Assembly: GCA_023394215.1 (NCBI GenBank)
Contig: JAEXBH010000112.1
Location: 1-9,466 of the forward strand
Source of the DNA: Bacillota bacterium
GTDB taxonomy: Bacteria; Bacillota; Clostridia; Tissierellales; Peptoniphilaceae
Length of the DNA stretch: 9,466 nt
Direction of reading: 5' to 3'
Shown: positions 1 to 7,814 of the stretch, one piece after another
Layout: each line of letters opens with the position of its first letter
How positions within the stretch are numbered: position 1 is the first letter of the stretch
The notes under the pieces: model-generated
The model's database searches: none
What the model was told of the DNA's origin: nothing
What the model saw: the letters and a program-made list of their open reading frames with translations, nothing else
Made by a program: the position numbers and the translations under genes

Positions 1-2987
1 TCCTTAACGCTGAGATTTCTTATTAAGAATATTTCAACCTCGGCTCCCGCATCACTCCAAGCCTTGGCACTCTCATATTCACAGTTTGTCCCCGGAAAAG
101 TCGCTATAAGGACCTTAGGTTTCTTAACAGTCTTCTTGCTGTATTTATGTGCTTTACCTTCCATGCTTACAGTTTCAATATCTCTATGAATAATATCAAC
201 CTTAGTAGGATAAACCGGTTCAAGTTTTCCTTCATATATTTCCTGCATTTTTGAAAGTTCAATTTTCTCTTGCTTAAATAGGATTTCAAAATTTTTTGAA
301 ACACAGCCCAACAATTTTTCATCAAGCTCTTCTCTTGACTCTATCACAAACCCGCCAAGTACATTTTTAAACATATCCTCCATTTCAAGACAATCTTCAA
401 ATTTTATACCCAGTCTGTTTCCTATAGCCATCTTAAATGCAGCTTCAGCAATCGATGAATTTGTTATGCTGTAAGCACTTACAACAGATTCTTTTCTTAA
501 AATTTTCTCAACTCTTTGCAAATAATCCCTGTTAAATTTATCCGGACTTATCAAATAAAGTTTGTTTCCCTCCATTTTCAACTCCGGAGACATAATATTT
601 TCAAACTTCCCCATTGTTACCGCAAAACTTACAAGGGTGGGAATTACATCTATATTCTCAAAACTTCCGCTCATAGAATCCTTGCCCCCTATTGCCGCCA
701 TTTCAAGATCCAATTGTGCCTGAAAGGCTCCCATAAGAGAAGCTAAAGGCAAACCCCATTTTTTAGGATCATTCTTTAAAGAAGGAAAATATTCCTGAAA
801 AGAAAGGTGTATTTGTCCTAAATCTCCACCTGTGGCTATAAGCTTACAAACACTGTCCACTACCGCTTCGTAAGCTGATCCGTAAGGATCAACCTCCGAA
901 ATCTTAGGATTAAATCCATAAGCCATAAGCGATACGGTTTTTGTTTTTCCCTTGATTAGGGGTATCGTATGAACCATGGCTTGAATAGGGGTCTTTTGAT
1001 ATTTACCTCCCAAAGGCATAAGCACCGTATTTGCCCCTACAGTAGAATCAAACTGCTGTATAAGTCCTTCCTTACTGCATGAATTTAAACCGGCAAGAAC
1101 CCTCCTATATCCCTTTTCAAGGCTGCTAAAACAACTTTGTTCATAATTTTTTGCCTTCTTAACATGGGCGGAGATTTCCTTATCGGCTCCGTTTGAATCA
1201 AGGAAAGATCGGTCCAGACAAACCACCTTTTGTCCCATAAATTCCATAAGCAAAACGGGTTCTTCGGTAACTTCCGCCACCACGGTCATTTCCAAATTTT
1301 CAGACTTGCAGGCTTCTCTCATAAGTTCCAAATCTGAAGGAGAAATTACTAATGCCATCCTCTCTTGAGACTCGCTTATAGCAAGCTCCGTAGCATTAAG
1401 CCCGGCATACTTTTTAGGTACCCTGTCAAGATAAATATGAAGCCCGTCTGCAAGTTCCCCGATAGCCACGCTTACTCCGCCTGCACCGAAATCATTGCAC
1501 TTCTTTATCACCTTAGTAACCTGAGAATTTCTGAATAATCTTTGAATTTTTCTCTCCTCCGGTGCATTGCCCTTTTGAACCTCGGCTCCCGACTGGCTTA
1601 CAGACAGGATATCATGCGATTTGGACGAACCTGTTGCCCCTCCTATACCGTCTCTGCCTGTTCTTCCCCCTATAAGTAAAATCAAGTCTCCAGCTTCGGG
1701 TTTTTCCCTCTTAATATTCTCCCTTTTAACTGCACCTATCACAGCCCCTATTTCAAGTCTCTTGGCAACATAGGAAGGATGATAAAATTCATCCAATAGG
1801 GAAGTAGGTAAACCTATTTGATTTCCATAGGAAGAATAACCGTCTGCAGCTGTTTTAACTATCTTTCTTTGAGGCAGCTTACCGGCTAAAGTATCTTCCA
1901 AGTCTTCAAGCGGATTTGCAGCTCCCGTAACTCTCATTGCCGCATAAACATATGCCCTGCCTGAAAGAGGATCTCTTATGGCTCCTCCTATACAGGTAGC
2001 CGCTCCTCCAAAAGGCTCTATCTCAGTAGGGTGGTTATGGGTTTCATTCTTAAATAGGATAAGCCATTCCTCTATCTCTCCGTCCACATCAACTTCAACC
2101 TTTATAGTGCAGGCATTAATTTCATCGGATTCATCAAGTTGCTCAAGCTTTCCCTGACTCTTAAGATATTTCATAGCCATGGTAGCCATATTCATAAGGG
2201 TTACAGGCTTATCCTTATTTATAGCTTCCTTAATTTCAAGATATCTTTCAAAAGTTTCCTTTACCCTAATATCGTCTATTTCGATATTTTTTAGCTTTGT
2301 ATTAAAAGTTGTATGCCTGCAATGATCTGACCAATATGTATCAATCACCCTTATTTCGGTTTCAGTAGGATTTCTCCTTCTACTTTTAAAATAATCCTGA
2401 ACCATGCCGATATCCGCAAAATCCATGGCAAGTCCCATATCTTTTAAAAGTTTTTTCAAATCTTCCCCATCAAATTCAATAAACCCGTCTATATCACGTA
2501 CTTTCTTTATTTCACTATTTTCAGAAATCAAACACCCACAAGTTTCTAATGATACTTCATGCGAATCTACCGGATTTATTATATACTTCTTTATGTCCTC
2601 CAAGTCCTTATCGCTCAAAGTCCCCTTAATCACATAAACACAGGCATATTGAAGTTTAGGTTTTTCAACTTGTGCCATAAGCTGTATACAGCTTGCCGCC
2701 ATATCAGCCCTCTGATCATATTGTCCGGGTAAAAAACTTACTGCAAATGCCTTTTCATTGCCTGCAAGATTTAACTCAAAAAAGTAATCATCCAAAGGAG
2801 GCTGAGAGAAAACATTTGTAAGCGCACGATCAAATATATCCTCACTTATACCCTCTACATCATACCTGTTAATAATTCTAAGAGATTCCGCTTGCCCGAT
2901 ATGCAAGAAATCCCGTATTTCCTTAAGCAAGGAGTTGGCCCTGTTGTTTAAGCCCTCCTTGGGTTCAACGTACACCCTATAAAGCAT
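1..2987 (-). CDS. purL: Phosphoribosylformylglycinamidine synthase, large single-chain form (3' end cut by window edge)
   Basis: PurL converts FGAR, glutamine and ATP to FGAM, the fourth step of purine synthesis, in the cytoplasm. I translated the frame by hand: it is open for 995 codons from the ATG at 2985-2987 to the left edge with no stop. Visible marks in order are SDHCRHTTF at about residues 220-228, NETHNHPTEIEPFGGAA at 314-330, the glycine-rich GGRTGRDGIGGATGSS at 440-455, CNDFGAGG at 497-504, VDPYGSAYEAV at 699-709 and IGGKDSMSG at 766-774. A class I glutaminase domain starts near residue 958 (VLIATFPGTNCEYESAKAW). Its catalytic Cys and His-Glu pair lie beyond the edge. A complete protein should be about 1230-1260 residues, so some 250 are missing. 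It is the single-chain form, not PurL/PurQ/PurS. The start overlaps the last 11 bases of purD and has GGAGGGG upstream, so translation is probably coupled to purD. Confidence 0.96.
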   Translation of the reverse strand, partial: MLYRVYVEPKEGLNNRANSLLKEIRDFLHIGQAESLRIINRYDVEGISEDIFDRALTNVFSQPPLDDYFFELNLAGNEKAFAVSFLPGQYDQRADMAASCIQLMAQVEKPKLQYACVYVIKGTLSDKDLEDIKKYIINPVDSHEVSLETCGCLISENSEIKKVRDIDGFIEFDGEDLKKLLKDMGLAMDFADIGMVQDYFKSRRRNPTETEIRVIDTYWSDHCRHTTFNTKLKNIEIDDIRVKETFERYLEIKEAINKDKPVTLMNMATMAMKYLKSQGKLEQLDESDEINACTIKVEVDVDGEIEEWLILFKNETHNHPTEIEPFGGAATCIGGAIRDPLSGRAYVYAAMRVTGAANPLEDLEDTLAGKLPQRKIVKTAADGYSSYGNQIGLPTSLLDEFYHPSYVAKRLEIGAVIGAVKRENIKREKPEAGDLILLIGGRTGRDGIGGATGSSKSHDILSVSQSGAEVQKGNAPEERKIQRLFRNSQVTKVIKKCNDFGAGGVSVAIGELADGLHIYLDRVPKKYAGLNATELAISESQERMALVISPSDLELMREACKSENLEMTVVAEVTEEPVLLMEFMGQKVVCLDRSFLDSNGADKEISAHVKKAKNYEQSCFSSLEKGYRRVLAGLNSCSKEGLIQQFDSTVGANTVLMPLGGKYQKTPIQAMVHTIPLIKGKTKTVSLMAYGFNPKISEVDPYGSAYEAVVDSVCKLIATGGDLGQIHLSFQEYFPSLKNDPKKWGLPLASLMGAFQAQLDLEMAAIGGKDSMSGSFENIDVIPTLVSFAVTMGKFENIMSPELKMEGNKLYLISPDKFNRDYLQRVEKILRKESVVSAYSITNSSIAEAAFKMAIGNRLGIKFEDCLEMEDMFKNVLGGFVIESREELDEKLLGCVSKNFEILFKQEKIELSKMQEIYEGKLEPVYPTKVDIIHRDIETVSMEGKAHKYSKKTVKKPKVLIATFPGTNCEYESAKAWSDAGAEVEIFLIRNLSVK

Positions 2988-4257
2988 TTTTCCCCTCCAA
3001 TTCCAAAGCCCTCGAGCCTATATCCTTCCTGTAATGACTGTGATTAAAATGTATTAATTCAACCTTATCATATACATCATCTACAGCCTCTCTCAAACTG
3101 CTTCCGAGTCCTATCACATTTAAAACCCTGCCCGCACTTGAAATAAGCTTTCCTTCATCATCAAATTTAACACCGGCAAAATATATGCTTTCTTTAATAT
3201 CCTCAGGATAATTTATCCTATTTAATTTCATGGGATTTTCAGGATACCCCTCACATGCCATAACCAAACATGCGGAAGCCTTGTCGGAAAACCTTATAAA
3301 TTTACTGTCAAGCCTTCTATCGCTAACCGCCAACATTATATCCAAAAGATTTGACTCTAAAAGAGGTAATATAGCCTGAGTTTCAGGATCCCCAAATCTT
3401 GCATTATATTCTATTACCCTAAGTCCGTCTTCAGTCAGCATTAGGCCGAAATAAAGGCAACCCCTAAAATCCAAGCCTTCTTTCTGCAATCCTTTTAGGG
3501 TAGGCAGCATTATTTTTTCTACAAATTCTTTTTCAACTTCGTTTGTAAAAACGGGATTTGGGGCTATGACACCCATACCTCCCGTATTGGGTCCCAAATC
3601 TCCGTCAAAAACCCTCTTATGATCCATACTTGACAACATGGGAACAACAGTCTTTGTATCACAAAAAGACAGGACTGATATTTCGGGCCCCTGTAAAAAT
3701 TCCTCTATTACAAGAGATTTTGAGCTATCACCAAATTTTCCTTCCACCATAAATTCTATAAGGGTAGCTTTAGCCTGGTCTAAATTTTCAGCTATCACAA
3801 CTCCCTTACCCAACGCTAGCCCGTCGGCCTTAATAACTATAGGAAATTTTGATTTTTCAATATAATTAAGTGCATCATGCAAATCTGAAAAAGCCTTATA
3901 TGAAGCTGTAGGTATCCCATATTTTCCCATAAAAGATTTAGCAAAGCTCTTGCTGCCCTCAAGTTTTGCAGCATTCTTGGAAGGTCCGAAAGCCCTTATC
4001 CCCTCTCTTTCAAGAATATCAACCAAGCCAAGCACAAGAGGATCATCCGGTGTAACTATACAAAAGTCTATTTCTTTGTTTTTGCAGAAATCTACAATTT
4101 TTTCAAAATCCAAAACACCTATATGGCTTACCTTCTCCAAAAAATCCATCCCGTCATTTCCCGGAATACAAAAAAGTTTTACCTCAGGATTTTGAATATG
4201 AATTTTCTTACAAATTGCAAATTCTCTACCTCCGCTTCCGATTACAGCTACTTTCAT
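2977..4257 (-). CDS. purD: Phosphoribosylamine--glycine ligase (GAR synthetase)
   Basis: PurD joins glycine to phosphoribosylamine using ATP, giving GAR in step two of the pathway. The 426-residue length is normal and the protein is complete. Order of marks: N-terminal dinucleotide-like fold VIGSGGREF (5-13), TPDDPLVLGLVD (69-80), FGPSKNAAKLEGSK (90-103), ATP-grasp strand PIVIKADGLALGKGVV (139-154), SSMDHKRVFDGDLGPNTGGMG (from 209), the metal-binding VIEYNARFGDPETQ (281-294, with Glu283 and Asn285), and the C-terminal SAGRVLNVIGLG (374-385) and YRKDIGSRAL (409-418). One oddity: the near-invariant GGREH motif reads GGREF, with Phe at 13. The start is fixed by a perfect AGGAGG five bases upstream. 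The TAG stop lies inside the first codons of purL. PurD uses the labile product of the PurF encoded in the same operon. Confidence 0.98.
   Translation of the reverse strand: MKVAVIGSGGREFAICKKIHIQNPEVKLFCIPGNDGMDFLEKVSHIGVLDFEKIVDFCKNKEIDFCIVTPDDPLVLGLVDILEREGIRAFGPSKNAAKLEGSKSFAKSFMGKYGIPTASYKAFSDLHDALNYIEKSKFPIVIKADGLALGKGVVIAENLDQAKATLIEFMVEGKFGDSSKSLVIEEFLQGPEISVLSFCDTKTVVPMLSSMDHKRVFDGDLGPNTGGMGVIAPNPVFTNEVEKEFVEKIMLPTLKGLQKEGLDFRGCLYFGLMLTEDGLRVIEYNARFGDPETQAILPLLESNLLDIMLAVSDRRLDSKFIRFSDKASACLVMACEGYPENPMKLNRINYPEDIKESIYFAGVKFDDEGKLISSAGRVLNVIGLGSSLREAVDDVYDKVELIHFNHSHYRKDIGSRALELEGKNAL
2992..2998 (-). promoter_or_regulatory. purL ribosome binding site inside purD
   Basis: GGAGGGG lies within the last codons of purD, with its GGAGG core six bases before the purL ATG. 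The purL start overlaps the purD end by 11 bases. This site fixes the purL start. Confidence 0.85.
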
Positions 4258-4262
4258 TTTTA

Positions 4263-4268
4263 CCTCCT
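4263..4268 (-). promoter_or_regulatory. purD ribosome binding site fused to the formyltransferase stop
   Basis: A perfect AGGAGG lies five bases before the purD ATG. Its first two bases are the end of the upstream TAG stop (4267-4269). It is the strongest-looking site in the window. Confidence 0.9.
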
Positions 4269-5451
4269 AATGGTGGAAAAGCCTTGTTTGATTAAATATC
4301 ATAACAAGCTTGTTTTTATTGCAGGTTTCTATAACAAGATCATCTCTAAGGGAACCTCCCGGTTGAACTATAGTTGATACACCGCTTCTGATGGCCCTCT
4401 TTATGTTATCGTCAAAAGGGAAAAAGGCATCGGATGCAAGACTTACTCCCCTAATCTTATCAAGAAAATCTCTCTTTGCCTCATCTGTCAAAGGTTCAGG
4501 CCTTTTTACAAAATACTTTTGCCATATGCCCTCCTCACATACATCCTCCTCATTTTTATTTATATATGAGTCTATAACATTATCTGTATTTGCCCTTCCC
4601 AGGTCCTTTCTGAATTCAAGACTTAAAACCGCCGGATGCTGCCTCAAAAACCATGTGTCGGCCTTATCTCCTGCAAGTCTTGTACAATGGATTCTTGATT
4701 GTTGTCCCGCTCCGACTCCTATAGCCTGTCCGTCAAAAGCGTAGCAAACAGAATTTGATTGAGTGTATTTTAAGGTAATAAGGGCTATTATCAAATCATT
4801 TATTGTATCCTCGTTAAGGAACTTATTTTCCGTAACAATATTTGTAAGCAAAGATCTGTCAATTTTTATATCATTTCTTCTTTGTTGAAAGCTTATGCCG
4901 AATACATCCTTTACTTCCAAATCTTCGGGCTTATAGGCAGGATCTATCTCGATAATATTGTAATTACCATTTCTTTTTTCTTTCAATATCTCAAGGGCCT
5001 TTTCTTCATAGCCCGGAGCTATGATGCCGTCTGAAACTTCTCTTTTTATAATCCTTGCCGTTGTCTCATCACATATGTGACTCAAACCGATAAAATCACC
5101 AAAAGAAGACATCCTGTCGGTTCCTCTTGCCCTTACGTATGCCGTTGCTATGGGCGACTGATCCAAGCCTTCTATATCACTTGCAAAATACACCTTCTTC
5201 ATAGTTTCTGAAAGGGGTCTTCCTATGGCTGCCGATGTCGGCGAAACATGCTTAAAAGATGTCGCTGCAGGCAGCCCTGTAGCCTCACTCAACTCCTTAA
5301 CAAGCTGCCAGGCATTAAAAGCATCCAGCAAATTTATATATCCCGGTCTTCCGTTCAATATCTTTATCGGAAGATGACTTCCATTTTTCATAAAAATTTT
5401 TGCAGGTTTCTGATTGGGGTTGTTCCCGTATTTTAATTCAAATTCCTTCAT
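4267..5451 (-). CDS. purH: Stand-alone AICAR formyltransferase (PurH C-terminal half, ATIC-like)
   Basis: The enzyme transfers a formyl group from 10-formyltetrahydrofolate to AICAR, giving FAICAR, the penultimate step to IMP. At 394 residues it corresponds only to the C-terminal half of bifunctional PurH. It begins at the domain boundary (LKYGNNPNQ, 6-14) and has no cyclohydrolase (MGS-like) domain. The catalytic Lys-His pair is in SFKHVSP (Lys67, His68). Other marks are RARGTDRMSSFGDF (107-120), SDGIIAPGYEE (140-150), KYTQSNSVCYA (228-238), GAGQQSRIHCTRLAGDKA (247-264), SDAFFPFDDN (340-349), QPGGSLRDD (363-371) and the end TRLFHH. Between the QSRIHCTRLAG block and SDAFFPF there are about 70 residues that typical bacterial PurH lacks but animal ATIC has. 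From memory, the match to human ATIC residues 200-592 is nearly gap-free. The ATG overlaps the end of the cyclohydrolase gene by 14 bases, which suggests coupled translation. Confidence 0.95.
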   Translation of the reverse strand: MKEFELKYGNNPNQKPAKIFMKNGSHLPIKILNGRPGYINLLDAFNAWQLVKELSEATGLPAATSFKHVSPTSAAIGRPLSETMKKVYFASDIEGLDQSPIATAYVRARGTDRMSSFGDFIGLSHICDETTARIIKREVSDGIIAPGYEEKALEILKEKRNGNYNIIEIDPAYKPEDLEVKDVFGISFQQRRNDIKIDRSLLTNIVTENKFLNEDTINDLIIALITLKYTQSNSVCYAFDGQAIGVGAGQQSRIHCTRLAGDKADTWFLRQHPAVLSLEFRKDLGRANTDNVIDSYINKNEEDVCEEGIWQKYFVKRPEPLTDEAKRDFLDKIRGVSLASDAFFPFDDNIKRAIRSGVSTIVQPGGSLRDDLVIETCNKNKLVMIFNQTRLFHH

Positions 5452-6148
5452 TTTCGTCTCCGTTTTTATTATATATCTTTAAATCTGTCGCTTTTCCGCT
5501 CACAAGGTCTATAGTCAAATCCAAAAGAGAAATTTTATATTCCGGATTTATAGAATCCCAAACGAGCTTACCCATATTTGCAGTCCAAGTAAAATACTTA
5601 GGTTCTCCCTCAAAAGTAGGAAGCGGATTTCCATTGCCCATATATGTATGTATAAGATGGCCTTGACAGGCGCTTATTGGGTAGGTATAAAAAAATCGAC
5701 TTGAATCCGAACCCTCTTGATTAAAGGATTTTATTATGCTTATTTCATAATTTTTTTCATTTAAAACACAGCTTATTCTCGGTGTAAAATTGGGGGCATC
5801 AGGTTCATAATCCCTCGTTAAAAGGGCCCTATGACTGCTTTCTCCCCTATTTAAAAACTCAAATATAGTTTGAGTTTGATCTCCATTTGTGACTATATGG
5901 GTATTTCCTAAAGCTTTATATACCGGATATATTATTAAAGTCGGATCCTCTAATTTTGAAGGATCAAAAGCTTGAGTCTTTACACTCTCGCCATCTTTAA
6001 CAAAAACCCTGTTCTTGGAATTTTCACTCCTGCCCATTATAAAATAAACTATATTTGCCCTTGTTTTATCCTCGTTTACAGCAATAAGTATGGTCCTGCC
6101 CGGATAATCTATGCTTTCAAAATATTCCTTAATAGAAATTTCTCTCAT
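5438..6148 (-). CDS. purO: IMP cyclohydrolase, PurO family
   Basis: This 236-residue protein resembles the IMP cyclohydrolase family first described in archaea as PurO, which closes FAICAR to IMP and is unrelated to the cyclohydrolase domain of PurH. Marks that I associate with the bacterial members are the N-terminal YPGRTILIAVNED (15-27), MGRSENSKNRVF (38-49), ALGNTHIVTNGDQTQT (79-94), APNFTPRIS (118-126) and the glycine-rich GHLIHTYMGNGNP (163-175). There is no signal peptide or membrane segment. The context supports the call strongly: it sits between purN and a formyltransferase that lacks its own cyclohydrolase domain, and no other gene here could supply the last step. It starts in an ATGA overlap with the purN stop, preceded by AAGGAAGGA-type pairing. 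I cannot assign individual catalytic residues with certainty. The family call is from recognition, not a search. Confidence 0.87.
   Translation of the reverse strand: MREISIKEYFESIDYPGRTILIAVNEDKTRANIVYFIMGRSENSKNRVFVKDGESVKTQAFDPSKLEDPTLIIYPVYKALGNTHIVTNGDQTQTIFEFLNRGESSHRALLTRDYEPDAPNFTPRISCVLNEKNYEISIIKSFNQEGSDSSRFFYTYPISACQGHLIHTYMGNGNPLPTFEGEPKYFTWTANMGKLVWDSINPEYKISLLDLTIDLVSGKATDLKIYNKNGDENEGI
5458..5461 (-). promoter_or_regulatory. AICAR formyltransferase ribosome binding site
   Basis: GGAG lies six bases before the formyltransferase ATG, inside the cyclohydrolase gene. The start lies 14 bases inside the end of that gene. A first in-frame Met at this position matches the start of the formyltransferase domain. 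Confidence 0.7.
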
Positions 6149-6756
6149 TTTATCCTTCCTTTAACTATTTCTCTCGATAAATCTTCTATAACTCTTGGAT
6201 ACAGCTTATGCTCCACCTCTTTTAAAATCCTCTCTTGCAAACTTTGTGCCGTATCACCCTCTCTGACCTCTATCGCCTCCTGAGCAATAATCTTTCCGCC
6301 GTCGGCAAGCTCATTTACATAATGTACTGTAGCTCCCGACAACTTTACGCCTGCCTTTATAGCGGCCTCATGGACCTTTATCCCGTAAAAACCTTGGCCT
6401 GAAAATGCCGGTATAAGGGATGGATGAATATTTATTATCCTGTTTTCATAATGCTTAACAAAGTTCTCACTTAAAATATTCATAAAGCCTGCCAATACTA
6501 TAAGGTCTATACGGGCTTCATCTATCAAAGCAATAAGCCTATTTTCAAAATCTTCCTGACAGGAAAAATCCTTTCTTTTTACGAGAAAATTTTTAAGTCC
6601 GTGCTTCTTAGCCCTTTCCAAACCGTAGGCACCCTCTCTGTTGCTTATTACAAGCTCTATCTGCCCATGCTTTATCTTTCCAGCTTCTATCGCATCTATT
6701 ATAGCCTGAAGGTTTGTTCCTCCCCCTGAAATTAATACAGCCAATTTAGCTTTCAT
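6145..6756 (-). CDS. purN: Phosphoribosylglycinamide formyltransferase, folate-dependent
   Basis: PurN formylates GAR with 10-formyltetrahydrofolate to give FGAR, step three. The 203 residues match the usual length. Seen in order: AVLISGGGTNLQAIID (6-21) forming the phosphate-binding loop, a Rossmann-like core with LVISNREGAYGLERA (35-49), LIVLAGFMNIL (85-95), and the active-site block INIHPSLIPAF (108-118), giving catalytic Asn109 and His111. GATVHYVNELADGG (141-154) supplies the catalytic aspartate, Asp152. All three residues of the family triad are therefore present. The start is fixed by AGGAG five bases upstream. The gene starts eight bases after the purM stop, and its own TGA overlaps the next ATG. 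There is no sign of the ATP/formate-dependent alternative PurT in this window. Confidence 0.98.
   Translation of the reverse strand: MKAKLAVLISGGGTNLQAIIDAIEAGKIKHGQIELVISNREGAYGLERAKKHGLKNFLVKRKDFSCQEDFENRLIALIDEARIDLIVLAGFMNILSENFVKHYENRIINIHPSLIPAFSGQGFYGIKVHEAAIKAGVKLSGATVHYVNELADGGKIIAQEAIEVREGDTAQSLQERILKEVEHKLYPRVIEDLSREIVKGRIK
6153..6160 (-). promoter_or_regulatory. IMP cyclohydrolase ribosome binding site
   Basis: AGGAAGGA lies four bases before the ATG, inside the final purN codons. The start codon itself is part of an ATGA overlap with the purN TGA (6145-6148), a classic arrangement for translational coupling. Confidence 0.75.
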
Positions 6757-6761
6757 AAATG

Positions 6762-6766
6762 CTCCT
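6762..6766 (-). promoter_or_regulatory. purN ribosome binding site fused to the purM stop
   Basis: AGGAG lies five bases before the purN ATG. The purM TAG stop (6765-6767) provides its first two bases, the same arrangement as at purC/purF. Confidence 0.85.
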
Positions 6767-7811
6767 AAATGAAGTTTACTCTAATTTCACTTCTTACAAC
6801 ACTACCGATTTCGTATGCCGAAATATCATACTCATCTAAAATTTTAAAAATTTCTTCTAAGTTTTCAGCTCCGGCAACAAGGGTCATACCGATTCCCATA
6901 TTAAAGGTATTGAACATATCCTTATCACTTATCTCTCCTATTTCCTGTATAAGCTTAAATATAGGCAAAATTCTGATCTTATCCTTAACAATTTCCACCG
7001 CCAAATCATCAGGCAGGCTCCTCGGTATATTTTCGTAAAAACCGCCCCCGGTGATATGGGCAAGAGATTTTACCAAGTCCGCATCTAAAAGTTTAAGTAT
7101 AGGCTTTACATAAATTTTTGTAGGCTCCAAAAGACATTCCCCTAAGCTCTTACCGTCCAAAGTCGGATACTTTTCGTCCAAAACCTCCTTGTTTCTTATA
7201 TCAAACACCTTTCTTACAAGAGAAAATCCGTTTGAATGAACTCCCGAACTTGCAAGCCCTATAAGCACATCTCCTTCTTTTACAAGGCCCTTATCAATTA
7301 TCCTGTCTTTTTCAACAATCCCATTGCAAAATCCTGCAAGGTCATATTCATCCTCCGGATAGAATCCCGGCATTTCAGCAGTTTCTCCTCCTACAAGAGG
7401 AACTCCGGCTTCAACGCAACCGTCACATATACCCTTTACTATTTCTTCAATCCTGATCGGATCATTTTTCCCGCAAGCTATGTAATCCAAAAAATTTATG
7501 GGTTTTGCCCCTGCACATAAGACGTCATTTACACACATGGCTACAAGGTCGATTCCTACTGTATCATGCTTATCCATAAGGAAGGCAAGCTTAAGCTTTG
7601 TCCCTACCCCGTCCGTAGATGAAATCAAACAAGGATTTTTATACTCGTTTACCGGAAGATCCAAAAGCCCTCCAAATCCCATAGAATCAAAGCTTTGACC
7701 CTTCTTCATAGTCCTTTTTATGTGCTTTTGCATCCTCTCAACCGCTTCATATCCCGCCTCTATATCGACTCCCGCCGCCTTGTATGTTTCTGAATTAGAT
7801 TGATGTTTCAT
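6765..7811 (-). CDS. purM: Phosphoribosylformylglycinamidine cyclo-ligase (AIR synthetase)
   Basis: PurM closes the imidazole ring, converting FGAM and ATP to AIR in step five. It belongs to the same ATP-binding superfamily as the core of PurL. The protein is complete at 348 residues, normal for the family. Typical segments: YKAAGVDIEAG (10-20) at the N terminus, MGFGGLLDL (44-52), the nucleotide-binding SSTDGVGTKLKLA (64-76), VGIDLVAMCVNDVLCAGAKP (85-104), LVGGETAEMPGFY (139-151), DVLIGLASSGVHSNGFSLVR (181-200), LAHITGGGFYENIPR (250-264) and FNMGIGM (303-309). I see no missing key residue. It begins three bases after the purF stop, with AAAGGA seven bases upstream of the ATG inside the last purF codons, so the two are likely translated together. 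Confidence 0.98.
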   Translation of the reverse strand: MKHQSNSETYKAAGVDIEAGYEAVERMQKHIKRTMKKGQSFDSMGFGGLLDLPVNEYKNPCLISSTDGVGTKLKLAFLMDKHDTVGIDLVAMCVNDVLCAGAKPINFLDYIACGKNDPIRIEEIVKGICDGCVEAGVPLVGGETAEMPGFYPEDEYDLAGFCNGIVEKDRIIDKGLVKEGDVLIGLASSGVHSNGFSLVRKVFDIRNKEVLDEKYPTLDGKSLGECLLEPTKIYVKPILKLLDADLVKSLAHITGGGFYENIPRSLPDDLAVEIVKDKIRILPIFKLIQEIGEISDKDMFNTFNMGIGMTLVAGAENLEEIFKILDEYDISAYEIGSVVRSEIRVNFI

Positions 7812-7814
7812 TTT

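Noticed and set aside
4258..4266. Possible internal promoter or terminator between the formyltransferase gene and purD.
   Set aside because: The gap is nine bases and fully occupied by the ribosome binding site; no hairpin with a T-run or -35/-10 pair fits here or at the other junctions.
4267..6148. Split or frameshifted PurH pseudogene.
   Set aside because: The upstream gene is unrelated to the PurH N-terminal domain, both frames are complete with their own ribosome binding sites, and the formyltransferase keeps its catalytic Lys-His and a natural C terminus.
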